64,000 bases of DNA from Candidatus Obscuribacter phosphatis (GCA_001899315.1 MOYA01000001.1:2901556-2965555), one strand, 5' to 3'. Shown: positions 25,946 to 34,999, counted from the stretch's first letter. The notes: generated from the sequence alone by a model not told the origin. Numbers and translations: made by a program.

Positions 25946-26704
25946 TTGCAGAAAATCAGCAGATTTAAATTGAATACCACCGCCGGTAAGGCATTCGCCT
26001 TAGGCCTGGGACTATTATTAACCCAGTCTTTCTGGACCCAGTCTTTCTTGACAGATGCTCTGTCGGCGCCAGCCTGGGCGGCGGTCAAAGACGAAACCAC
26101 AAAAGAGACCGAAAGTGCCGATGAGCTAAAGAACGGTCTTAAATACTCACATTCAGCCGGCTATCAAAAAGAGTTCAGCGCCGCCGTCAAGAAAGGGCGC
26201 GACTTTATTGAAAAGTACCTCAAAGAAAACAAGAACATAGACCCAAGCAGCCTAGCAGTTGTCTCAGACATAGACGAAACCATCCTCGATAACCGCGCCT
26301 ACATGGAAGAAAAAGCCAAAGCAGCGGTGAAAGCAGTTGATTGGTCGGGCTGGGAAGATTGGATGGCCAAAGCCGAAGCCAAGCCGCTGCCTCAATCAAT
26401 AGCCTTGCTCAAATTCGCTCGCTCTAAAGGCATTGCAGTTTTTTTGATCACAGGCAGACAGGAGCACATGCGCAGGGCCACTATCGCCAATCTCATCAAG
26501 GCCGGCATAGTCTACGACGGACTCTATATGCGCAAAGACCACGACCGCACTGCCGCATCACAGATCAAGCCGGAATATCGCAAACAGATAGAAGATATGG
26601 GCTACAAAATTTTGGTCAATATAGGCGACCAGGAGTCTGACCTTTCTGGCGGCTATAGTCTTTCAGCCGAAAAATTGCCCAACAAGATGTACACAATAAA
26701 ATAG
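25946..26704 (+). CDS. exported HAD-family acid phosphatase (class B/IIIB type)
   Basis: 252 residues, TTG start. The signal peptide (TTAGKAFALGLGLLLTQSFW to APAWAA) precedes a HAD fold of the HAD subfamily IIIB acid phosphatases, related to outer-membrane lipoprotein e(P4). VVSDIDETILDN carries the nucleophile Asp108 and the acid/base Asp110. GIAVFLITGRQEHMRRA carries motif II. KPEYRKQIED contributes the motif III lysine and NIGDQESDLSGG contains the metal-binding aspartates. It probably dephosphorylates nucleotides or other phosphomonoesters in the periplasm. The ribosome site is weak. Confidence 0.82.
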   Translation: MQKISRFKLNTTAGKAFALGLGLLLTQSFWTQSFLTDALSAPAWAAVKDETTKETESADELKNGLKYSHSAGYQKEFSAAVKKGRDFIEKYLKENKNIDPSSLAVVSDIDETILDNRAYMEEKAKAAVKAVDWSGWEDWMAKAEAKPLPQSIALLKFARSKGIAVFLITGRQEHMRRATIANLIKAGIVYDGLYMRKDHDRTAASQIKPEYRKQIEDMGYKILVNIGDQESDLSGGYSLSAEKLPNKMYTIK

Positions 26705-26739
26705 AGTGCCTCTTAGACAACTGGCAGCGCTTTGTCTTT

Positions 26740-28737
26740 CTATTTGACCAGACGCCCGGAAGTGAGATTGTCGGCGCTGATGATGCCTATATCGCGCAAG
26801 AGTTGGGCTTGCTGAATATTGAATTCGATGATGGCGGAAGCCTTTCGCACCAAAGCCTGGGTAAAGTCGCGCTGGGCATTGATGACATCGATGTTTGTGC
26901 CGACGCCATTTGCCAAACGCACCCTAGAGAGACGCAGTTCTTCCGCCGAAGAAAGCACTTCCTTGGTGGCCACTTCTATCTGTCTTTCGGCTGTCTGGCT
27001 CTGCAGATAGCTCTGCCTCACCTGTTGGTAGACATCCATAATGGTTTGGTTGACGCGCAGATTGGCTTGTCTAGCCTGGGCCCGCGCTGCCTGCACATTA
27101 GCTAAATCAGGCACGCCGAGCGATGGATAGTTCCAATCGACTTGAAAACCAATCTGCACCGATTCTCTGATTTTTCTATTAATCACTGAGCCGGGGCTGT
27201 AAGACATGCCGGCGGGCACCACCGTGTTAGCGGTGGTGATGCGAGCAAAGTCATTGACATTAGTGAGAATAGATTGGGCGCTTGCCGGCTGCGCCAGAGG
27301 CACAGCGGTATAAGAAGGCGCCGTGGTCGTATAGGAAGTGCCGAGGGTTTGGCCGTTACCGGCTACCGACCCAAAAAACTGAAACTGAGGATAAAGAGGA
27401 GCGGCTTGCACCTGAATATTGCGCTTGGCGGCAATGCGCAACTCTTCGAATTGCCGCAACTCAGGACGATTGTCGATGGCAATGCCAATCAATCGATTGA
27501 TGTCCAGCCCGGGATCAACCAGTCTTACTTTTCGTACTTCTGATTCTACCGAGAGCAAGTTGACTGTGGCATTGAGGTTGAGGGCTGTAGCCAGGTTGAT
27601 GGCAGCGTTACGCAGTCCCACTTCTTGGGTGAGCAAACCTTGTTCATCACGGGCTAGCTGTGTTTCAGACTGCAAAACCTGAAAGCGGGTGCCGGTGCCG
27701 GCCTTTTCTAGTTGTCTGTTTAGGTCGACCTGGGCCTTTGATACATCGACTGCTCTCGACTGAATCTGCAAAAGGGCCTGATTGCGCACAAGTTCATAAT
27801 AATTGCGGGTGATATTGAGCAAGGTATCGTTGATGGTGGCACGGTATTGCGCCCGACTGGCTCTAAAATTGTGCAAACTTGATAGAGAGCCGAATAGAAC
27901 ACTGCCGCCTCTAAAGCCAAAAAATCTATAACCGGCCTGAGCAGTGACAAAAGGGTTGGCAAACGTAATTGGAATGGTACCGCCGATGAGAGTAGTACCC
28001 TGTTGGTATTGCGAGCGGTAGCTCATTAGAGCATCGGGAAGGAAGCGCCCAAAAGCACCGACGCTAAGCCATTTATTCTGGGTCATCACTTCGCGCTGAA
28101 TGCGAATGGCCAGATTATTGTCGAGACTATAAAGAACCGCTTCCTTGAGAGAAATCGGCTGGGTATAACTGGCTTCCAGTCTAATTGGCGGCAGAATGGG
28201 TGAAAGCGGCATAAGCTCGCCGCCCATGGGCAGACGCAATTCAATCGCTTCACCCTGTAAGAACTTCTGCCTGAAGCTCTCAGCCTGCGTATTGATTACT
28301 TCATAGTCTTCCTGCCTCTTACCGGTGTTCAAGCCGGAAGTCTGCCCGGAGACATTGGCCGGATCTTGCGCCTGTCGCCCCGAAAGCCCGGTGGTGGTGG
28401 TGGCGCTGTCAGGTAAGGGCTGAGCAGGCGAGGGGGCATCTACCTGGTCGAGGGGATCTCTAAAGACTTGACCACCCTGTCTGGCCTGATCTGAAAAGTT
28501 ATTAGTAGAGTTATTAGGAGAGTTATTTTCGGCTGAATTAACCGGGCTGTTCTTAGATTGTTCGCCCTGACTGACGGCTCCACCTTGACTCTGGTCGACA
28601 GCCAGGGGCTCAGTTTTCGCACTTTCTTGCGCCCAGACCGGTGAGGTAAACAGTGCAAGGCTTAGAGCCATGGCAAGCCTGGTCCATTTAGTATTAATGT
28701 TATTGTCGCTAAACTTACTGTACTTAACCATAATCAT
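26740..28737 (-). CDS. TolC-family outer membrane efflux protein
   Basis: 665 residues with a signal peptide (LAMALSLALFTSPVWAQES). A Ser/Asn/Gln-rich linker (about 40-150) precedes two outer-membrane efflux repeats. The first has ISLKEAVLYSLDNNLAIRIQREVM and ITRNYYELVRNQALLQIQSRAVDVSKAQVDLNRQLEKAGTGT. The second has QVRQSYLQSQTAERQIEVATKEVLSSAEELRLSRVRLANGVGTNIDVINAQRDFTQALV. This is the outer-membrane duct of a tripartite exporter or type I secretion system; inner-membrane and adaptor partners are not adjacent. The start overlaps the end of the isochorismatase-like gene by 4 bases. Confidence 0.9.
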   Translation of the reverse strand: MIMVKYSKFSDNNINTKWTRLAMALSLALFTSPVWAQESAKTEPLAVDQSQGGAVSQGEQSKNSPVNSAENNSPNNSTNNFSDQARQGGQVFRDPLDQVDAPSPAQPLPDSATTTTGLSGRQAQDPANVSGQTSGLNTGKRQEDYEVINTQAESFRQKFLQGEAIELRLPMGGELMPLSPILPPIRLEASYTQPISLKEAVLYSLDNNLAIRIQREVMTQNKWLSVGAFGRFLPDALMSYRSQYQQGTTLIGGTIPITFANPFVTAQAGYRFFGFRGGSVLFGSLSSLHNFRASRAQYRATINDTLLNITRNYYELVRNQALLQIQSRAVDVSKAQVDLNRQLEKAGTGTRFQVLQSETQLARDEQGLLTQEVGLRNAAINLATALNLNATVNLLSVESEVRKVRLVDPGLDINRLIGIAIDNRPELRQFEELRIAAKRNIQVQAAPLYPQFQFFGSVAGNGQTLGTSYTTTAPSYTAVPLAQPASAQSILTNVNDFARITTANTVVPAGMSYSPGSVINRKIRESVQIGFQVDWNYPSLGVPDLANVQAARAQARQANLRVNQTIMDVYQQVRQSYLQSQTAERQIEVATKEVLSSAEELRLSRVRLANGVGTNIDVINAQRDFTQALVRKASAIIEFNIQQAQLLRDIGIISADNLTSGRLVK

Positions 28738-29288
28738 TTAACCAGCGCTTGCACTTCTTTGAACCGAGCCGTGCCAGCCTCTTTCAACATCTCAAAGAGG
28801 GCTGTCTCGGTGGATGAAATAATCGCCCCCGCCCTCTCCATTTTCTTCAGCCCCACACTACGGTGCAAAGCTTCACGGCTACCCACCGCGTCTTCGATGA
28901 CATGCACCTGATAGGAATGGCGCAAGAGTTCATGCACCGATTGATTAACACAGACATGGGTTTCGATACCGGTGACAATCACCTGCTTACGCCCAAGACT
29001 TTCTAGATGCGCAAGAAATGTATCAGTAGTCACGGGAAAGCAATTCTTTTCGAAATACTGGGCGCCGAGACAAGCATCTTTAATAGGTTGAACTGTGGGA
29101 CCGAGACCTTTGACATATTGCTCGGTGACAATTATGGGCAAGTTTAAGATGGCTGCCCCTTTAGCCATAGTGACAATTTTTGAGACGAGTTGCTCGAAAT
29201 TTTCGATATGTGGGGCAAAGCGCTCTTGCACATCAATGACAAGCAGGCAAGCCGAACTGTCGTCTAATAAGTTTTCATGTCTGAGCAC
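28734..29288 (-). CDS. isochorismatase-like cysteine hydrolase (YcaC type)
   Basis: 184 residues, GTG start. The fold of the isochorismatase superfamily is visible, with the catalytic triad Asp19 (LLVIDVQERF), Lys81 (YFEKNCF) and Cys113 (GIETHVCVNQSVHELL). ETHVCV preceded by VTG is typical of YcaC/nicotinamidase-like members. The family hydrolyses amides or esters; the substrate is unknown. It is the upstream partner of the TolC gene, with a 4-base overlap. A GGAGG lies 13 bases before the GTG, so the start is not certain. Confidence 0.85.
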   Translation of the reverse strand: MLRHENLLDDSSACLLVIDVQERFAPHIENFEQLVSKIVTMAKGAAILNLPIIVTEQYVKGLGPTVQPIKDACLGAQYFEKNCFPVTTDTFLAHLESLGRKQVIVTGIETHVCVNQSVHELLRHSYQVHVIEDAVGSREALHRSVGLKKMERAGAIISSTETALFEMLKEAGTARFKEVQALVK

Positions 29289-29442
29289 CGGTATTCAAGA
29301 ACCTCCGGGGCTGAAGGATACCATTGGTAATTATTGGCGATCTTGAACAATTCTGAGCGGTTCGGGCAGTTAGGAAATGTTCAGGAACGGGTCAAATATA
29401 GAAGCTTTGTGTAAACAAGCCTAAATGCAAGGCAATCGGGCT

Positions 29443-29472
29443 TTGCTTTGTCCGCCGAATCTGTGATATAAA
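29443..29472 (+). promoter_or_regulatory. promoter of tRNA-Ala
   Basis: TTGCTT (29443-29448), 18 bases, TATAAA (29467-29472), predicting a start a few bases before the mature tRNA at 29483. Confidence 0.45.
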
Positions 29473-29482
29473 TCCACATGTC

Positions 29483-29558
29483 GGGGCGTTAGCGCAGTTG
29501 GTAGCGCGCTTCAATGGCATTGAAGAGGTCACGAGTTCGACTCTCGTACGCTCCACCA
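29483..29558 (+). tRNA. tRNA-Ala (anticodon GGC)
   Basis: 76 bases with CCA encoded. The acceptor stem GGGGCGT pairs with ACGCTCC (one G-U). The D-arm is GCGC-AGTTGGTA-GCGC. The anticodon stem CTTCA/TGAAG holds the loop ATGGCAT, so the anticodon is GGC (reads GCC and GCU). The T-arm reads CGAGTTCGACTCTCG. All conserved positions are in place. Confidence 0.95.
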
Positions 29559-29564
29559 TTTATT

Positions 29565-29598
29565 AAAAGCCTCCGGGTCAGCCGGGGGCTTTTATTTT
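29565..29598 (+). terminator. intrinsic terminator after tRNA-Ala
   Basis: AAAAGCCTCCGG (29565-29576) and CCGGGGGCTTTT (29582-29593) form a 12-bp stem (one G-T) with a 5-base loop, followed by ATTTTTG. Confidence 0.85.
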
Positions 29599-29676
29599 TG
29601 TGCTTATTTAGTCTGTTTTTCTTGAAAACCTGGCTTTTTCTTTGCATTATTCGCCAGATCTTTCTAAACTTTAGAT

Positions 29677-30522
29677 ATGGGCATAAAGTCAAACAATCTG
29701 GTCCTTGTAACTCCTTTCGTCATGCTCTTCTTTGGAGTTTTGGCCATGGGCGTTACCGCCTTCAATCGCACGGTTGAATCGGTGCAGACCTGGTTTGTCA
29801 GGGTGGAACACCCGGCCAAACCGAGTTTTGAAAGCTATGACAAGCTTTTGAAAGAAGTGGTGGTCAAAGTAGGAGAGCGCCGACTGGTTGATTATGACGC
29901 AGTCAAGAAGAGCCCCAATTTAGGTAAAGCCCTGGCTCAATTAGCCAGCCAAAGCAGTGACAAGTTCGAAGACGAAGACGATAAGCTGGCCTATTGGATA
30001 AACGCATACAACTTACTAGCCCTGAAATGCACAGCCGACCATTACCCGGCCAAGACAGCCAAAGTTGTCAGTCTCGATTTGCACCGCCACCGCTTTGTGG
30101 TCGGAGGCAAATCTTTGAGCGCCGAAGAGATATTGCGCAATCATATTTATCCCGACTTAGTTGATACTTTTTCCAGCAGCTATGACAAAGATGCCATTCC
30201 ATTTTTGCTTTGCCGAGGCACCCGCGGCGAGCCCGATCTTTTGGACCATGCGATCACCGGCGCATCATTAAATGCAGACAGCCTGGCTAACCGCCTCGCT
30301 TTCATAACCAACAAAGAAAATGTCTTTGTCTCACCGGACGGCAGGAAATTTATGCTCTCCACCTGGTTCCAATGGCATAATCGCATTTTTTCAACACGCC
30401 ATCGCAATCTGCACAAATATATCTATAGTCTTTTGCCCGAAGGCAAGCCAGCCATCGACCAGGTATTCAGCCTCGATGAATACGATACGAGATACAACTG
30501 GGCAATGAACAGCAGCAAATAA
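29677..30522 (+). CDS. DUF547 protein, membrane-anchored or exported
   Basis: 281 residues, one N-terminal hydrophobic segment (LVLVTPFVMLFFGVLAMGVTAF). The rest matches DUF547: DYDAVKKSPNLGKALAQL, KLAYWINAYNLLALKCTADHYP, FVVGGKSLSAEEILRNHIY and DAIPFLLCRGTRGEPDLLDHAITG. The next segment, LAFITNKENVFVSPDGRKFMLSTWFQWHNRIF, closes the domain. The function of DUF547 is unknown; the family is widespread in environmental bacteria and usually periplasmic. It ends flush with the start of the amidase gene, so the two are one operon. Confidence 0.85.
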   Translation: MGIKSNNLVLVTPFVMLFFGVLAMGVTAFNRTVESVQTWFVRVEHPAKPSFESYDKLLKEVVVKVGERRLVDYDAVKKSPNLGKALAQLASQSSDKFEDEDDKLAYWINAYNLLALKCTADHYPAKTAKVVSLDLHRHRFVVGGKSLSAEEILRNHIYPDLVDTFSSSYDKDAIPFLLCRGTRGEPDLLDHAITGASLNADSLANRLAFITNKENVFVSPDGRKFMLSTWFQWHNRIFSTRHRNLHKYIYSLLPEGKPAIDQVFSLDEYDTRYNWAMNSSK

Positions 30523-32499
30523 ATGAAGACAAGCAAAGTTTCCAGGCTCTCAGCCATTTCTTTAACCGCCGGTCTATTCTTAGCTTTAAGCTTAAACGCT
30601 TGCAGCAATGCCCAAGAAAATACAGAAAGTGGCAGAGAGAGCAGCAGCAAAGAGCCGGAAAAACCGCTCAAACAGTCCAGACAGTTCAGCCTGAGCAAAG
30701 ATAATCCAATCATAGTGGTCTATCCCAGGTCGACTGAAGCAATCGCCGCCCCTTCATCTTTTATCATCGGCGCTGTTTTGCCCGGGGGCAGCCTCACCCT
30801 TAGCGACGGCAAAACAAGCAAGCCGGTCACACTCAATAAAGATGGATACTTTGCCCAGGTGATACCGCTTAGCCGAGGTGAGAACAACTTTGAGCTGCAA
30901 TATAAAGAGGCAGCCAGCGGTCAGATCTTTGCCAAGCAACTAAAGGTCAATAGAGAGAAGTTGAAACCCGGCATACCAAGCCAGATTCTTTTGATTTCGC
31001 CTGACAATCTAGAGCCCAAAGAAGACAGGGCTCTCACCACCGGCGATATCATAGAGTTTTCCTGTCGGGCCACCCCGGATGCAGCCGTTAGTGTTGAACT
31101 AGCCGGCAAGAAAATCAAGCTTTCCACCTTGAGCAGCTTAAAGGCCCAGGTTAAAGGCGGCGTTGCACCGACCATTAATCGCGGCATGGAAGCGGCTTAT
31201 GGCGAACTATTCCAGCGCTATCCCCAACAAGCTTCTGATCTTTATATAGGTCTTTATCGCATTGAAGCAAGCGATAACTTCGTCAATGCTCAGCCCCGCT
31301 ACCTGCTTTCCAAAGACGGTAAATCAACCAGCCTTGCCTCTGCCGTCAACCTGTCAGTGGTTAGACAACCACTGACGGCTTTTACCTTGCACGACGATAC
31401 AATTGTGAGAGTGGCTCCGGAACTAGCCAGACTGACACCTTTACCGGCAGGCGTGAGAGTGCTTACCGATGGCTACCAGAAAGACAATATCAGATGCCTT
31501 TATAGGCCAGGCAAGCATGTTTGGATCAAAAGAGAAGACTTGCAATTCGAACCGCTCGGGGCGCCAATTCCAAGAGCCGTTTGCCGCACCCTGCAAGTGG
31601 GCAAAGACGCCTATGGCGAGGTGGTAAGTATTCCAATGAGCCAGAGACTGCCATTTATTGTGGAACAACAAACCAAACCAAATAGGCTGGTACTAAAAAT
31701 ATTTGGGGCCCAGGCCGACACCGACTGGGTCTATCAAGCACCGCCAGACGAGAGAGAAGCAAAGCTTATTGAAGACATAAGTTGGAAGCAACCAGACGAC
31801 CACACTTATGAAATAGATGTGGCTCTGAAAGCCAATAGACAATGGGGCTACTATCTCGACTACAGCGATAACACCCTTAATTTGCATATCAAATATGCGC
31901 CCACCTTGGCCAAAGGCGACAAAAGACTGAGCGGTCTCAAAGTCTGCGTCGACCCTGGGCATGGCGGCAATGAATCTGGTGCTTTAGGACCTTCGGGCAT
32001 TAATGAAGCCACTATAAATCTAGCCATCGCCCTGGAATTCAAGAAAGAATTGGAAAGATTGGGGGCGACGGTCTATATGACTAGAGAAAGAGACGTCGAT
32101 GTCAGTCTCGCCGATAGAGTCAAATTTGCAGTGGACAAGAAAGTCGATGTCTTGGTTTCGGTACACGGCAACGCTTTGCCCGACGGCAGAGATCCAATGA
32201 AAGAGCATGGCACTTCCACCTATCGTTATCACCCTCAGTCGATAGAACTGGCTAGATTTATCAAGAATGCCATGGTGCGAGATCTAAATTTGCCCGACTT
32301 AGGCGAGCGTTATCAAAACCTTGCCCTGTGCCGACCAACAGCGATGCCGGCGGTGCTGGCTGAAGTAGCTTTTGTGGTCAATCCGGACGAATACAGCAAT
32401 ATGATCAATCCCGATTGGCAAGCCAAAGCCGGCAAATCTCTAGCTCGAGGCCTGGCGGATTATTTCGCGCCAAAGCCTGTGGAAACGAATCAAAATTAG
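30523..32499 (+). CDS. lipoprotein N-acetylmuramoyl-L-alanine amidase
   Basis: 658 residues. The signal ends LSLNACSN, a lipobox. Residues about 50-130 look like an Ig-like fold. An SH3-like segment (LPAGVRVLTDGYQKDNIRCLYRPGKHVWIKREDL) and an AMIN-like beta domain (about 370-460) follow. The C-terminal amidase (Amidase_3) has all zinc ligands: His in VDPGHGG (about 479), Glu in GINEATINLA, and His in LVSVHGNAL. The catalytic Glu is in VLAEVAFVVN. It cleaves peptide stems from murein during cell separation or remodelling. The ATG directly follows the DUF547 stop. Confidence 0.9.
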   Translation: MKTSKVSRLSAISLTAGLFLALSLNACSNAQENTESGRESSSKEPEKPLKQSRQFSLSKDNPIIVVYPRSTEAIAAPSSFIIGAVLPGGSLTLSDGKTSKPVTLNKDGYFAQVIPLSRGENNFELQYKEAASGQIFAKQLKVNREKLKPGIPSQILLISPDNLEPKEDRALTTGDIIEFSCRATPDAAVSVELAGKKIKLSTLSSLKAQVKGGVAPTINRGMEAAYGELFQRYPQQASDLYIGLYRIEASDNFVNAQPRYLLSKDGKSTSLASAVNLSVVRQPLTAFTLHDDTIVRVAPELARLTPLPAGVRVLTDGYQKDNIRCLYRPGKHVWIKREDLQFEPLGAPIPRAVCRTLQVGKDAYGEVVSIPMSQRLPFIVEQQTKPNRLVLKIFGAQADTDWVYQAPPDEREAKLIEDISWKQPDDHTYEIDVALKANRQWGYYLDYSDNTLNLHIKYAPTLAKGDKRLSGLKVCVDPGHGGNESGALGPSGINEATINLAIALEFKKELERLGATVYMTRERDVDVSLADRVKFAVDKKVDVLVSVHGNALPDGRDPMKEHGTSTYRYHPQSIELARFIKNAMVRDLNLPDLGERYQNLALCRPTAMPAVLAEVAFVVNPDEYSNMINPDWQAKAGKSLARGLADYFAPKPVETNQN

Positions 32500-32577
32500 A
32501 GGTGCAAAAGAAAAGCGCCCTGAGCTTGCCGCACCACTTGCGGTATCATCAGAAATCAGTCTGATAATTAACCAAAC

Positions 32578-32608
32578 AAAAAAGACCCGAATAAATTCGG
32601 ATCTTTTT
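32578..32608. terminator. bidirectional intrinsic terminator
   Basis: AAAAAAGA and TCTTTTT flank CCGAA-TAAA-TTCGG, with a single C-A mismatch. A-run and T-run make it work in both directions: for the amidase operon from the left and the 62-codon gene from the right. Confidence 0.75.
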
Positions 32609-32635
32609 GCCTAGCTAATTTAGTGATTGAGAGAT

Positions 32636-32824
32636 TTAGAAGCCCTGTCTTGGCGGCAAGGCGCCTAGTGGATCAAGACTAAAGGATCTTTCTAATTCTT
32701 GCCTGTAAGCCATATTGGTAAGAGCTTCTACTGAGTACATCTCGTCGTGCCAGTAACTATCTTCCCTTTCCTTTAGCTCCTCTAGGCGTTTACGTAGATT
32801 TGCGGGAATGAGATCTTCTTGCAT
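32636..32824 (-). CDS. small acidic protein (62 aa)
   Basis: ATG at 32824-32822 with GAGG 6 bases upstream. The product is highly charged: LRKRLEELKEREDSYWHDEMYSVEAL is probably one long helix, and the tail ends LGALPPRQGF. No family recognised. The shared terminator follows 27 bases after the stop, which supports it as a real transcription unit. Confidence 0.6.
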   Translation of the reverse strand: MQEDLIPANLRKRLEELKEREDSYWHDEMYSVEALTNMAYRQELERSFSLDPLGALPPRQGF

Positions 32825-32876
32825 TAATCGCCTCGAATCTAGTTTGCTTTATATATTTCTGCCATCTTATCTGGTG

Positions 32877-32899
32877 GCGCGAATCAAATTTGATTGCGC
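32877..32899. promoter_or_regulatory. operator-like palindrome
   Basis: AATCAAATTTGATT (32882-32895) is a perfect 14-base palindrome, flanked by GCGC on both sides (one extra G on the left). It lies 53 bases upstream of the 62-codon leftward gene and 170 bases upstream of the rightward gene at 33070. The regulator is unknown. Confidence 0.35.
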
Positions 32900-33069
32900 T
32901 TGTTAAGGTTCATTCTAGAGAATCCAAATAGAGAAGCAATTCTTGACTTCTCGCTATATCTAATAGAAACCGGCACCAATTGTCACTTTCCAAATTGTCT
33001 ACTTAAAATCTTGCCTTAGACTTTGACAATATATATTTCAGGCAAAAATCAGTACGAAACGATTTAGCA

Positions 33070-33432
33070 ATGCAAATAGATCGAATATACGCCCAAGAAA
33101 GGCTAACGTCTTATAATGAGAATATGAATTTAAGACTGCGACTAGAGAAATTATGTGATTCAAGAGGCTGGACACGCCTCGGCTTCGCCGATGGCACTGC
33201 CATCATCGGCAGACTCTTGCGCATCGGGCAAGATTATGTGGAATTAGAGACATACGGCGACCCTGATAAAGGGGGCGTCTCCGAATCTGAATATTCAAGA
33301 CATCTCATTCCCTTGGGTCTGATAAAGATAGTGACAGTTGAGTCGCCCATCTTTGCCGAATGCGAAAGACGCAGGCTCAACTATCTTTCTCGCCTAGATT
33401 CCAATCAAGACGCCCCAGAAATGGAACTCTAA
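33070..33432 (+). CDS. small protein with Sm-like beta segment
   Basis: 120 residues. After a helical N-terminus (NLRLRLEKLCDSRGW) comes GFADGTAIIGRLLRIGQDYVELETYG, then IPLGLIKIVTVES. The order (Gly-rich strand, 'GRLL-IG-DYVEL' strand, 'IPL-I-V' strand) resembles an LSm/Hfq-like fold, but the match is only by pattern and no family is asserted. Start: ATG 33070 or ATG 33124; neither has a strong ribosome site. A TTGACA at 33023-33028 is a possible -35. Confidence 0.55.
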   Translation: MQIDRIYAQERLTSYNENMNLRLRLEKLCDSRGWTRLGFADGTAIIGRLLRIGQDYVELETYGDPDKGGVSESEYSRHLIPLGLIKIVTVESPIFAECERRRLNYLSRLDSNQDAPEMEL

Positions 33433-33470
33433 ATCTAGAGCTGGAACTCTAAATCTAGACCTGAAACTCC
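33424..33470. repeat. 20-bp tandem duplication at a gene end
   Basis: GGAACTCTAAATCTAGAGCT at 33424 is followed by a copy with one change (CCT for GCT) and then a partial third (GAAACTC). The first copy contains the stop codon of the 120-residue gene. Probably slippage. Confidence 0.6.
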
Positions 33471-33485
33471 AATTTGCTCATTGCT

Positions 33486-34919
33486 TTAGCTGGTCTTAAC
33501 TTTGGCTTTGCGTTTTTTCGCCCAGCCTTCGATATTCTCTTGGCGCGAACGGGCCACAGCCAAGGCGCCTGAAGGCACATTCTTGGTCACCACTGAACCA
33601 GCGCCCACCACTGCTTCGGCTTCCAGCTCCACTGGTGCAACCAGTACAGAGTTGGAACCGGTCGAAGCACCGTCACCAAGAATGGTGCGTTCTTTCTTTT
33701 TGGTTATGTGATCGTAGTTGGCTGTAATTGTGCCGGCGCCTATATTGACATTGTTGCCCAAGGCGGCATCGCCGACATAGGAAAGATGGGAAACATTGGT
33801 ATGCTCGCCCACTGTAGTTTTCTTTAGCTCGACAAAATTGCCCACTTTCGAGGCATCGCCGACGCTATTGCCTTCTCGAAGATGAGCAAATGGACCTATT
33901 TTAGCCTTTGCACCAATGACCGAATCATTGACATGGGAATGATTAACACTGGTGCCATCCCCGATTCGCACCCGTCCCTTGATCACCGAATAGGGTCCGA
34001 TCTGACAGCCGGAGCCAATCTCGACATCACCAAGTATGATACAGCCAGGCATAACCAAAGTCTCCTGTCCAATTCTCACCTCTGGAGAAATCCAAGTAGA
34101 CTGGGGATCGATAATGGTGACACCGCTTTCGAGAGAGAGGCGGCTAAGCTTTATGTCGCGCAAATATTTCATTGCTTCGGCAAGTTCAATTCGAGAATTG
34201 ATACCGGCCATTTCGCGCCAGTCTTCCAGAACCTGGGTTTCAGCCCCCAGACCCGCTCTATGAGCCCAGCCCACCAAATCGGTCAGATAATATTCTTTCT
34301 GTTTGTTCTCGCATTTCAAGTCTTTCAGCCCGTTCTGCACAGCCGGCCAGCTCAAGCAATAAATGCCGGTGTTTACCTCTTTGATTTTCTTTTCATCGGC
34401 GCTGGCATCTTTGTCTTCAACAACAGCCTTGACCGCCCCATTTTGATCGCGAACAATACGTCCGTAGTTTTTGGGATCATCAACAATGGCAGTGAGAGCA
34501 GTCACAGCCGCGCCGCTAAGCACATGCTTATCTAAAAGCGCTCTCAGAGTCTCGGCCTGAATCACCGGGGCGTCACCAACAGTGACGATCAAATAGCCTT
34601 TGAAATTATCGGCAAGCAAGGCCGGCTCCACTTGCAAAACAGCGTGACCAGTGCCCAGCTGCGGCTCTTGCAAATGGGTGCTGGAGGACTGGGCAAATTC
34701 ACTATCGCTGACATAGCGCCCGACCAAGTCGGCTTGATGCCCAACTACCACGTGCATTTTTTCGCAGCCGAGGCGGGCGCATTGCCCCAAAACCCTCCCC
34801 AGTATGGGCTTGCCTAAGACATCATGCAAGACCTTGGGCAAAGCCGATTTCATGCGCTTGCCCTGGCCTGCCGCCAACACCACTGCTCTCAAACGATGAC
34901 CGTGATCAGCTAAAATCAT
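33486..34919 (-). CDS. glmU: bifunctional GlmU (GlcNAc-1-P uridyltransferase / GlcN-1-P acetyltransferase)
   Basis: 477 residues from ATG 34919 (a TTG at 34964 would add 15). The N-terminal pyrophosphorylase domain has LRAVVLAAGQGKRMKSALPKVLHDVLGKP, QEPQLGTGHAVLQ, VTVGDAPVI and EVNTGIYCL. The C-terminal half is a left-handed beta-helix of hexapeptide repeats (for example GCIILGDVEIGSGCQIGP, SKVGNFVELKKTTVG). It includes YVGDAALGNNVNIGAGTITANYD, the acetyltransferase site. It makes UDP-GlcNAc from glucosamine-1-phosphate for murein and LPS. Size is close to the usual 456. A structured RNA with a terminator lies 80-220 bases upstream on the same strand, which may regulate it. Confidence 0.95.
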   Translation of the reverse strand: MILADHGHRLRAVVLAAGQGKRMKSALPKVLHDVLGKPILGRVLGQCARLGCEKMHVVVGHQADLVGRYVSDSEFAQSSSTHLQEPQLGTGHAVLQVEPALLADNFKGYLIVTVGDAPVIQAETLRALLDKHVLSGAAVTALTAIVDDPKNYGRIVRDQNGAVKAVVEDKDASADEKKIKEVNTGIYCLSWPAVQNGLKDLKCENKQKEYYLTDLVGWAHRAGLGAETQVLEDWREMAGINSRIELAEAMKYLRDIKLSRLSLESGVTIIDPQSTWISPEVRIGQETLVMPGCIILGDVEIGSGCQIGPYSVIKGRVRIGDGTSVNHSHVNDSVIGAKAKIGPFAHLREGNSVGDASKVGNFVELKKTTVGEHTNVSHLSYVGDAALGNNVNIGAGTITANYDHITKKKERTILGDGASTGSNSVLVAPVELEAEAVVGAGSVVTKNVPSGALAVARSRQENIEGWAKKRKAKVKTS

Positions 34920-34999
34920 AGACACACCCGCTCCAGGAGTACGATTCGCGAAATATTCAGGCAATTAGGTTAGCACGAATGCCACTCTAATAATTGCTA

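Noticed and set aside
29489-29692. 67-codon leftward frame
   Set aside because: Antisense to tRNA-Ala and its terminator.
33882-34535. 217-codon frame antisense to glmU
   Set aside because: GlmU coding on the other strand is unambiguous; no ribosome site and no recognisable domain.
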